Made by a program: the position numbers and the translations under genes. Below are positions 1-5,300 of a stretch of 6,459 nt of DNA, piece by piece (the stretch's first letter is position 1; each line of letters opens with the position of its first letter). The stretch lies in NCBI GenBank assembly GCA_003139735.1, contig PLGA01000100.1, positions 1,470-7,928 of the forward strand, given 5' to 3'. The notes beneath the pieces were generated by a model. It was not told the origin of the DNA, did no database searches, and saw only the letters and a program-made list of their open reading frames with translations. This stretch comes from Bryobacterales bacterium. GTDB taxonomy: Bacteria; Acidobacteriota; Terriglobia; Bryobacterales; Bryobacteraceae.

Positions 1-272
1 AGCGTGGTCAGCATCACCAGCAGCAGCCCAAGCCCGTCGATGCCGATGTGGTAGCTGGCGCCGATCGAGGGGATCCACGGCGCCTTTTCGACGAATTGAA
101 AATCCTTCGAGGCGTCGAAATTGAACACCAGCGGCAGGGAAACCAGGAAGCCCGTGAAGGACGCAATGTTGGCCCACAGTTTGACGGCCCGCGGGTTCGA
201 TGAAGGAATGAAAAGCAGCGCCAGAAGGCCAACCAGCGGCGTGAACAGAACAATCGAGAGGATATGGTCCAT
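1..272 (-). CDS. nuoM: NADH-quinone oxidoreductase subunit M (NuoM-like), 5' part only
   Basis: This is the N-terminal 90 codons of a proton-translocating membrane subunit of respiratory complex I; the rest lies beyond the left edge. The protein opens with a hydrophobic helix (MDHILSIVLFTPLVGLLALL), then a polar turn (SSNPRAVK), a second helix (about residues 33-52) and a segment WIPSIGASYHIGIDGLGLLL entering a third helix. The WIP...Y..GIDGL..LLV.LTT pattern is characteristic of NuoM within the NuoL/M/N and Mrp antiporter-like family. The start is the ATG at 272, which gives the expected N-terminus; no good Shine-Dalgarno sequence precedes it. It lies 95 bases downstream of the cyclase/TIR gene on the same strand and is not directly preceded by nuoL, so it may begin its own nuoM-nuoN type unit. 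A MrpD/HyfF-like paralogue is less likely but cannot be excluded from 90 residues. Confidence 0.88.
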   Translation of the reverse strand, partial: MDHILSIVLFTPLVGLLALLFIPSSNPRAVKLWANIASFTGFLVSLPLVFNFDASKDFQFVEKAPWIPSIGASYHIGIDGLGLLLVMLTT

Positions 273-367
273 ACGGCTTGGCTTCGGATTAGCCCCTCAT
301 CTTAACATCGTTGCGAAGAGGGACCGCAATGAGGTGAAATCGACCGCGAACCGGTACGGAGGGCCGG
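273..367 (-). other. Intergenic gap before nuoM
   Basis: These 95 bases separate the cyclase/TIR stop codon from the nuoM start. On the minus strand a loose inverted repeat TTGCG-N9-CGCAA is visible, with TTAAGAT further downstream, but I cannot define a convincing promoter, terminator or ribosome binding site. nuoM could be read through from the upstream gene or from a promoter I do not recognise. Confidence 0.3.
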
Positions 368-2026
368 TCAGCGGCTGGGTTGAGGAGTACCGCGATTCGC
401 GCCCAATTCTCTCCCGCGCTTCAGCAGAAACTGGTAGAGGGCTTCTCCAGGGTCGTCCATCCGCCGGACGTCGAGGCTCTCCAATTCACCGATTTCGGGG
501 CCGATCTGCGATGGAAGCGTGTCGTCTACCTGAAACGGCAGGATGCGCCGATGGAATCGCGGATCCCGGATGGCCGCGCGGCATTCGGCCTTTACCCAGT
601 CGCTTTTCGCGGAGTTCTGGCTGACGGCCACCAGCACCCAATCGCACTTCAGCAGGCCCGCCTCAATGGCCTGGACGTATTTCTCGCCGGGCGGGATATC
701 GGCCGGCGAGTACCAGGTTTCGATGCCGCGTTCGATCAGCGGCTGCCGGATGCGCCGTTCCACAAAATCCACATCCTGGCTATTATGGCTCACGAAGATG
801 CGCATCGGCCGGTCCGGTTTCAGACACTTCAAGTGATAGTGGTTGTAGTCGATCACCACGCTCTGCCCGGACTTTCCCAACCGGAAAGGCGTCGGCCCCT
901 CATACTCCTGCACAATGTCGCGAACGGCCACCCACGTGTCGTTGTCCACCAGCACGCGCCGTCCGTCGCGGGCCGCCGATTCGAACGCCGACGCCAGATT
1001 GACCGTGACGCCAATGGCCGTGAAGTCCCGGACCGCCGCGCTGCCGAAACTGCCCAATGCCACAGGCCCGGTGGCGATGCCGATGCCGAGATTGAGGAAG
1101 CCCACGTCCACGCTGCTGTCTTCGTTCCAAAGCCGCCGCAGGCTGTCGAAGCGCTCCAGCATGTCGAACGCGCACCGAACCGCCTGAATAGGCCCCGCGC
1201 CGCTCATGAATAACGCAAACACCGAGTCGCCCACAAACTTGTTGACGATTCCCCCGCGGCTCAGGACCCGGTCGGCCAGCATCGTAAACAGATCGTTCAT
1301 GATCTTCTGCGTGCGCTTCGGGTCGGCCTGCGATTGGCACAGTTGCGTGAACCCGCGCATATCGGCGAACAGTAAAGTCAGGGTTTCGCTTTGCGCGGGC
1401 CGGTCCAGGCGCTCCTCCAGATCCTGCGCGCCGGCTTGGGCATACAGCCCCATATGAGCCTTCATCTTCGCCAGTCTCAACGCATTAGTGATGGCGGTGG
1501 CGGCCAGGCCGGCAAGGTGGGAAAGCACCACCAGATCGCGCGTAGTGTAGTCCGCGAACCCGCCGTTCGGCGACTGCTTGTTCAGAACCTGCAGCACGCC
1601 GATGCTCTTTCCGGAAAAGAGCAAGGGAACCGAGACGATGGAGTTGGACCGCTTTCCGGTCTGCTCGTCGACCCCCTTAAAGTGTCCCGCATCGTCGGCC
1701 ACGTCCAGCGAGCAATCGATCTGGCCGCTGCGAAACGCCTGGCCGGCCTTGCTGCTTTCGCTGGAAATGGGGATCCGCTGGCTCGAGCGCGCGCCCCATT
1801 TTTCGAGCAGCTCGCCGGCCTTGGTCCCGCGCGCCGCCGCGAAGTAGAGGCCGGATCTTTCGGCGTCGTGCAGCAGTACGGCGCCGTCGGGCGAGTTGGT
1901 CATGCCGCAGGCCTTCTCCAGAATCGCGCCCACGAGCTGCTCCGGATCGGCCTGACTGGCCAGATCGCCGGCAGTCTCCAGCAGGGAAATCAACTCTTCC
2001 TTGGATAATTCGTCGGAGCCCCTCAT
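368..2026 (-). CDS. GAF - class III nucleotide cyclase - TIR domain protein
   Basis: A 552-residue, apparently cytosolic signalling protein with no membrane segment. Residues about 17-186 form a GAF sensor domain ending in the strand GVLQVLNK. Residues about 212-395 form a class III nucleotidyl cyclase domain: metal-binding Asp222 (in LLFADMRGFT) and Asp267 (in NKFVGDS), base-selecting Lys263 and Thr336 (the Lys/Thr pair of bacterial class IIIb adenylate cyclases), and transition-state Asn343. The arginine expected four residues later (N-x-A-S-R) is Ala347. Residues about 408-535 form a TIR domain: MRIFVSHNSQD at its start, a BB-loop-like YSPADIPPGE, and SDWVKAE with Glu481 where TIR NADases carry their catalytic glutamate. 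The ATG at 2026 is the only start after an in-frame stop; no clear ribosome binding site precedes it. It follows the SDR gene by 21 bases, suggesting co-transcription. The product is probably cAMP if the cyclase is active. Whether the TIR domain cleaves NAD or only binds partners is unknown. Confidence 0.9.
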   Translation of the reverse strand: MRGSDELSKEELISLLETAGDLASQADPEQLVGAILEKACGMTNSPDGAVLLHDAERSGLYFAAARGTKAGELLEKWGARSSQRIPISSESSKAGQAFRSGQIDCSLDVADDAGHFKGVDEQTGKRSNSIVSVPLLFSGKSIGVLQVLNKQSPNGGFADYTTRDLVVLSHLAGLAATAITNALRLAKMKAHMGLYAQAGAQDLEERLDRPAQSETLTLLFADMRGFTQLCQSQADPKRTQKIMNDLFTMLADRVLSRGGIVNKFVGDSVFALFMSGAGPIQAVRCAFDMLERFDSLRRLWNEDSSVDVGFLNLGIGIATGPVALGSFGSAAVRDFTAIGVTVNLASAFESAARDGRRVLVDNDTWVAVRDIVQEYEGPTPFRLGKSGQSVVIDYNHYHLKCLKPDRPMRIFVSHNSQDVDFVERRIRQPLIERGIETWYSPADIPPGEKYVQAIEAGLLKCDWVLVAVSQNSAKSDWVKAECRAAIRDPRFHRRILPFQVDDTLPSQIGPEIGELESLDVRRMDDPGEALYQFLLKRGRELGANRGTPQPSR

Positions 2027-2047
2027 GTTCTGTGAGGGTACACTACC

Positions 2048-2839
2048 TTAACCCCGGCCCGCAAACGGCATCTTGGTGGCCATCACGGTCATGAACGCCA
2101 CATTGGCGTCCAGCGGAAGGCTCGCCATGTAGAGCACCGCGTCGGCCACATGGCGAACGTCCATGCGCGGCTCGGCCGCCAGCGACCCGTCGGCCTGCGG
2201 AACTCCGCCCGCCATGCGCTCGGTCATGGCGGTGGCCGCGTTGCCGATATCGATCTGGCCGCACGCGATATCGTACTTCCGGCCGTCGAGCGAAATGCAC
2301 TTGGTCAACCCGGTGATGGCGTGCTTGGTGGCCGTGTAGGGCGCCGAGCGGGGCCTCGGCGTGTGGGCGGAGATAGACCCGTTGTTGATGATGCGCCCCC
2401 CGCGCGGATCTTGGGTCTTCATCATCCGGATGGCCTCTTGCGCGCAAAGGAACGCCCCGGTCAGATTCACGTCCACCACCGCCATCCACTGTTCGTAGCT
2501 GAGGTCTTCCATGGGGATGGCGGGCGCGCCCGTCCCCGCATTATTAAACAGCAGATCGAGGCGCCCGAACTCCTCCTTGATCCTGGCGAAGAGCGCCCGC
2601 ACGGAGCCGGGATCGCCGACATCGGCGCCAACGGGAAGCATCCTAGTGGGGCGGGCCTCCTGGCCTGCCTGTCCTGCCTTGCCTGCCTGTCCGCCCAACT
2701 TGGCGGTCTCTTCCAATGCGGCCAGGCCGCGGCCCGCCAAAGCCACCGAATATCCCGCCGATCGCAAAGCCAGGCTGACCGCGCGCCCAATGCCGCTGCC
2801 GGCGCCGGTCACGAGCGCGTACCCACGGTGATCCGCCAT
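2048..2839 (-). CDS. Short-chain dehydrogenase/reductase (SDR family)
   Basis: A classical SDR of 263 residues, a soluble NAD(P)-dependent oxidoreductase; the substrate cannot be read from the sequence. The Rossmann glycine motif TGAGSGIG is at 11-18, NNAG at 99-102, and the catalytic tetrad is Asn125, Ser155, Tyr168 and Lys172 (YTATK). Arg37 after the second strand (VALAGR) favours NADP(H). The C-terminal part ([15 protein letters not shown] ... [14 protein letters not shown]) resembles a widespread uncharacterised SDR group. The ATG at 2839 is chosen because it lies 9 residues before the glycine motif; the frame stays open upstream to 3280 but there it only shadows hicB. A GGGAGG lies 13 bases before the start, rather far. 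The gene begins 5 bases after the hicB stop. Oddity: a glycine/alanine/glutamine-rich stretch at residues 49-61 is encoded by an 18-bp tandem repeat. Confidence 0.93.
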   Translation of the reverse strand: MADHRGYALVTGAGSGIGRAVSLALRSAGYSVALAGRGLAALEETAKLGGQAGKAGQAGQEARPTRMLPVGADVGDPGSVRALFARIKEEFGRLDLLFNNAGTGAPAIPMEDLSYEQWMAVVDVNLTGAFLCAQEAIRMMKTQDPRGGRIINNGSISAHTPRPRSAPYTATKHAITGLTKCISLDGRKYDIACGQIDIGNAATAMTERMAGGVPQADGSLAAEPRMDVRHVADAVLYMASLPLDANVAFMTVMATKMPFAGRG

Positions 2840-2844
2840 TGTCG

Positions 2845-3270
2845 CTAGGCCGCCTCCCGGATCTCCACGGAGATCTGTTTGCCGAGCGCCCGGAAGGCGG
2901 CTTCGAGTTGATCGAGCCGGGAGGCGTGGCGTAGATCCAGGAGGCGGTCGATTTGGGGCAAATGACAGTTGAGCCGGCGCGCCATTTCGGCTTTCCCCAC
3001 CTTGGCGGCCAGCATCGCGGTATAAAGCGCCAATTTGGCTTCCGTGAGCGCGGGCAGCGTGGCGAAAGGCGGTTTGGCGCCGGCGCGCGGCATTGGGATC
3101 GCGCGACGATCCGCCATATAGCCGATGAAAACGGTCTCGAGAGCACCGGGAGCGCGTAGAATCGCTTCTTCCCGGTCCTCGCCAAAGGTGACGGCCTCCG
3201 GGACGTCCGGGACCTCGGCCAGGATCGTGCCGTTGGTGTCCTTGGAAAGTTTGATGTGATAACGCAGCAT
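2845..3270 (-). CDS. hicB: HicB-type antitoxin with C-terminal helix-turn-helix
   Basis: A 141-residue protein matching the HicB antitoxin family. The N-terminal half (about 1-65) is the partly degraded RNase H-like HicB fold: [20 protein letters not shown], then [17 protein letters not shown], a clear counterpart of the usual F.DLPG..T.GD...EA pattern. Residues about 79-135 ([23 protein letters not shown]) form an XRE-like helix-turn-helix, the type used to bind the operator of its own operon. HicB is expected to bind and neutralise HicA and to repress the promoter when in complex with it. The ATG at 3270 is preceded by AGGAAAGGG with a 9-base spacer; a TTG at 3276 is the alternative start. 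The gene begins 19 bases after the hicA stop and ends 5 bases before the SDR start. Confidence 0.88.
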   Translation of the reverse strand: MLRYHIKLSKDTNGTILAEVPDVPEAVTFGEDREEAILRAPGALETVFIGYMADRRAIPMPRAGAKPPFATLPALTEAKLALYTAMLAAKVGKAEMARRLNCHLPQIDRLLDLRHASRLDQLEAAFRALGKQISVEIREAA

Positions 3271-3279
3271 GACCAACCA

Positions 3280-3288
3280 CCCTTTCCT
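3280..3288 (-). promoter_or_regulatory. Ribosome binding site of hicB
   Basis: On the minus strand AGGAAAGGG lies 9 bases before the ATG at 3270. It is the only good Shine-Dalgarno sequence in the hicA-hicB-SDR-cyclase unit, and its position favours the ATG at 3270 over the TTG at 3276. Confidence 0.6.
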
Positions 3289-3289
3289 T

Positions 3290-3472
3290 CTACCTCAGCC
3301 CTAAGGCCTTCTTGATGTGGCGCTCCAGGCCTTTGCCGATTTCCTTGCCCGCTCCATGCATGGGCAACGAGGTGACGCGAGCGCCCAGACGCACCGTCAG
3401 ATGGCCACCCTTGCCCGGCTCAAACGAGCAGCCCCTCTTTTCCAGCCACCGTCTGAATTCCGCGCTGGTCAC
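3290..3472 (-). CDS. hicA: HicA-type toxin (mRNA interferase)
   Basis: A 60-residue HicA/YcfA-like toxin with a dsRBD-like fold, expected to cleave mRNA during translation and to be neutralised by HicB. Visible family signatures are the N-terminal helix TSAEFRRWLEKRGC, the loop GKGGHLTV carrying the single catalytic-type histidine (His24), the strand SLPMHGAGKEIGKG, and the final helix LERHIKKALGLR. The frame allows a GTG start at 3490 (66 residues) or one at 3472. I prefer 3472: the resulting N-terminus (M-TSAEF) fits the family, and the 3490 codon lies inside the spacer of the predicted promoter, so it would be upstream of the transcript. Neither start has a Shine-Dalgarno sequence, consistent with a leaderless message. 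hicB follows after 19 bases, giving the usual toxin-first hicAB order. Confidence 0.88.
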   Translation of the reverse strand: MTSAEFRRWLEKRGCSFEPGKGGHLTVRLGARVTSLPMHGAGKEIGKGLERHIKKALGLR

Positions 3473-3478
3473 GGTTTG

Positions 3479-3507
3479 AGGATACAACACATCGGTTGCA
3501 GGGTCAA
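3479..3507 (-). promoter_or_regulatory. Predicted sigma70-type promoter of hicA-hicB-SDR-cyclase/TIR
   Basis: Read on the minus strand, TTGACC (3507-3502; 5 of 6 to consensus) and TATCCT (3484-3479; 4 of 6) are separated by exactly 17 bases. Six bases after the -10 box comes the GTG at 3472, so transcription would begin at or next to the start codon of hicA. Two palindromic repeats cover the spacer and the -35 box, which supports this being a regulated promoter. It is inferred from sequence only. Confidence 0.55.
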
Positions 3508-3520
3508 CATATCTGTTGCA
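3485..3520 (-). promoter_or_regulatory. Tandem palindromic operator, probable HicB/HicAB binding sites
   Basis: Two 16-mers, CAACACATCGGTTGCA (3485-3500) and CAACATATCTGTTGCA (3505-3520), match at 14 of 16 positions and start exactly 20 bp apart, about two helical turns. Each is itself a dyad (CAAC-N6-GTTG; the upstream one is CAACA-N4-TGTTG on the minus strand). The first fills the spacer of the hicA promoter and the second overlaps its -35 hexamer, so binding would block RNA polymerase. The helix-turn-helix of the adjacent HicB is the obvious candidate ligand. The assignment is inference, but the repeat geometry is directly visible. Confidence 0.65.
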
Positions 3521-3589
3521 TATAGGACACCGTGGCGCATGCCGCCGGCCCCCCGTCCGGAGCGCGACTCTACCCCGCGTGCGCCATCA

Positions 3590-4327
3590 CTATTCCTTGA
3601 CCTTTGCCGGAGACGAAAAAAACCGGTAGCCCACTCCGCGCACCGTGAGCAGGTGGCGGGGCTTGGTGGGATCGTCTTCGATATAACGGCGCAGGCGGAC
3701 GATAAAGTTGTCGATGGCGCGGGTGTCGGTGTCTTCGTGCAGGCCCCACACGTCTTCGAGCAGCGCCTTGCGGGATACCGGTTTGCCCTCGTGCTGCACC
3801 AGATAGGACAGCACGTTGGCCTCCATCAGCGTCAGCCGGAACACCTGGTCTCGAACGCGCAGTTCCAGGGCGTCGAAGTGCAGCGACTTGTCGCCGAACG
3901 TGAAAACGTCCTTCGGTCCGGGCTTCTCCGAAATGTTGCGCATGCGCCCTTCCAGCCACTCGCGGCGGCGCAGCAGGCCGCCAATGCGGGCGATCAGAAT
4001 CGATAGCTCGAAGGGCTTGGTCAGGTAATCGTCGGCGCCCGCGGCAAAGCCTTGGAGCACGTCGTTCGGATGGCCGCGCGCAGTCAGCATCAGGGTGGGC
4101 AGGAACTGGCCGGCCTGGCGCAGTTCGGAAATGACGGTGAAGCCGTCCTTGCCGGGCAGCATCACGTCGAGCACCATCGCATCGAACGAGGGCGATGCCG
4201 ACGTAACCGCTTCGATGGCGGCTTCGCCCGTCTCCGCCACCTGCACTGCGTATCCGTCGGCCTCCAGGTTGAAGCGCAGCCCTTCGGCGAGATGACGTTC
4301 ATCTTCCACCACCAGAATGCGGCTCAT
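3590..4327 (-). CDS. Two-component response regulator, OmpR/PhoB family
   Basis: A 245-residue DNA-binding transcriptional regulator. The receiver domain (1-120) has acidic residues Glu8 and Asp9, phosphoacceptor Asp54 (VLDVMLPGKDGF), Thr82 and Lys104 (YLTKPF). All expected residues are present, so it should be phosphorylatable. The winged-helix effector domain (about 141-236) shows the family features LTLMEANVLSYL, DTRAIDNFIVRLRRYIEDDP and LLTVRGVGYRF. The ATG at 4327 overlaps the kinase stop codon (ATGA), implying translational coupling with the histidine kinase, its likely partner. Target genes are not evident; the downstream hicAB unit has its own promoter. The protein resembles PhoB/PhoP-type regulators, but the stimulus cannot be deduced. 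Confidence 0.95.
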   Translation of the reverse strand: MSRILVVEDERHLAEGLRFNLEADGYAVQVAETGEAAIEAVTSASPSFDAMVLDVMLPGKDGFTVISELRQAGQFLPTLMLTARGHPNDVLQGFAAGADDYLTKPFELSILIARIGGLLRRREWLEGRMRNISEKPGPKDVFTFGDKSLHFDALELRVRDQVFRLTLMEANVLSYLVQHEGKPVSRKALLEDVWGLHEDTDTRAIDNFIVRLRRYIEDDPTKPRHLLTVRGVGYRFFSSPAKVKE

Positions 4328-5217
4328 AGGCGAATGGGGAGTTGCATTACGAAGGTGCTTCCACGCCCGGGCCCTTCGCTTTCGGCCCAGGCCCGTCCGC
4401 CATGATGCTTGGCGACCGAACGCACGATGTAGAGGCCCAATCCGGTTCCCTTGATCCGCGAGGCAAGCGGCCCCGGGATGCGGTAAAAACGCTTGAAGAC
4501 CTGCTTCAGCTCGGCCTTGGGAATGCCGGGGCCGGTGTCTCTCACCCGTACCGACACAAACTTGCCATCGATTACGGCGGTCTCCACGGTAACGGCGACG
4601 CGGCCACCGGAATACTTGATGGCGTTATCGATCAGGTTCGAAACCGCCGACCTCACTTCTTCCGGGTCGCCCAGCGTGGCGACGGCGTCGCCCGGATGGT
4701 ATTGCAGCGCTTCCGGCGCCGCCTTATGCAGGATTCGCGCGCGATCCACGCAGGTTTCGACCAGCGCATTCACGTCGATGCGGGTGAGATTGGCTCTCCG
4801 GCCCGACGCTCCCAAACGCCCCGTGTGAAGGACCTGCTCGATAGTGGACAGCAAACGGTCGCTATCCTCCAGCATGATCCGATAGAACTCCCGGCGCTTG
4901 GCTTCCTCCACCGGGCGCGTCTGCAGCGTCTCCAGGTAGAGGCGTATGGAGGCGACCGGGGTTTTCAGCTCGTGCGTGACCGCGTTGATGAAGGCATCGT
5001 GCTGTTCATTGCGGCGGATCTCGCGCACCAGGAAGATCGTGTTCAGCACCACGCCCGCGATCGCCACCGCCAGCAGCAGGACTCCGAGAAGCAACAGAAC
5101 CCCATGGCGCCAGTCGAGCAGGACCCAACCGATATAAAGCAGCAGGATGACGGAGATCAGCCCCGCCCCGAGCGCGATAAAAAGCGCGATGGATTTTCGC
5201 CGTCCGGCGAGTACCAT
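4324..5217 (-). CDS. Membrane sensor histidine kinase
   Basis: A 297-residue inner-membrane histidine kinase. Two hydrophobic segments (about 10-33 and 39-64) are joined by only a few residues (DWRHG), so there is essentially no extracytoplasmic sensor domain and no obvious HAMP. The dimerisation domain holds the H box NAVTHELKTPVASIR with phosphoacceptor His82. The ATPase domain follows with the N box NLIDNAIKYS (194-203), G1 box DTGPGIP (227-233), F box FKRFYR (241-246) and G2 box GTGLGLYI (257-264). It should autophosphorylate and pass phosphate to the regulator encoded immediately downstream with a 4-base overlap. The ATG at 5217 is followed by a basic start (AGRRK) and the first helix, the normal pattern; no strong ribosome binding site precedes it. 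A sensor built from two helices suggests intramembrane sensing or control by a partner protein. Confidence 0.94.
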   Translation of the reverse strand: MVLAGRRKSIALFIALGAGLISVILLLYIGWVLLDWRHGVLLLLGVLLLAVAIAGVVLNTIFLVREIRRNEQHDAFINAVTHELKTPVASIRLYLETLQTRPVEEAKRREFYRIMLEDSDRLLSTIEQVLHTGRLGASGRRANLTRIDVNALVETCVDRARILHKAAPEALQYHPGDAVATLGDPEEVRSAVSNLIDNAIKYSGGRVAVTVETAVIDGKFVSVRVRDTGPGIPKAELKQVFKRFYRIPGPLASRIKGTGLGLYIVRSVAKHHGGRAWAESEGPGRGSTFVMQLPIRL

Positions 5218-5237
5218 GCTTTCAGCTTAACTCGCAG

Positions 5238-5257
5238 GGGCGAGGCATGCCTTGCCC
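5238..5257. repeat. Degenerate palindrome upstream of the kinase gene
   Basis: GGGCGAGGC-AT-GCCTTGCCC is a 9-bp stem with one G-T wobble on the plus strand (an A-C mismatch on the minus strand). It begins 21 bases upstream of the kinase start. It resembles, from memory, dispersed palindromes of the GGGGCGAGGCATGCCTCGCCCC type and looks like a decaying copy. No T-run follows on either strand, so I do not call it a terminator. Confidence 0.5.
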
Positions 5258-5276
5258 TTAGAGCTTCTAGACTTGC

Positions 5277-5300
5277 AAAGCCCAACGGGCGAAAAATCCT
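5277..5300 (+). repeat. Divergent C-type hairpin unit at the left edge of the array
   Basis: The hairpin GCCC-AAC-GGGC (5280-5290) followed by GAAAAATCCT occupies the same place before an A-type unit as C1 and C2 do (stem followed by GAAAGAACGT). The stem bases differ from the other C units but remain paired, so I treat it as a diverged member of the same family. Confidence 0.5.

Noticed and set aside
285..303. ATGAGGGGCT before nuoM repeats the start of the cyclase gene
   Set aside because: The match is only about ten bases, in a short stretch ending at a stop codon, and is compatible with chance.
380..1213. Plus-strand open frame of 277 codons opposite the cyclase/TIR gene
   Set aside because: The opposite strand encodes clear cyclase and TIR motifs; this frame has none and no ribosome binding site.
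2840..3280. N-terminal extension of the SDR frame up to a GTG at 3280
   Set aside because: The extension overlaps the whole hicB gene in another frame and its translation is unlike any SDR N-terminus; the ATG at 2839 places the glycine motif correctly.
3521..3589. Rho-independent terminator after the response regulator
   Set aside because: The segment is GC-rich, but I find no stem followed by a T-run on the minus strand; the CCGG elements are only self-complementary tetramers.
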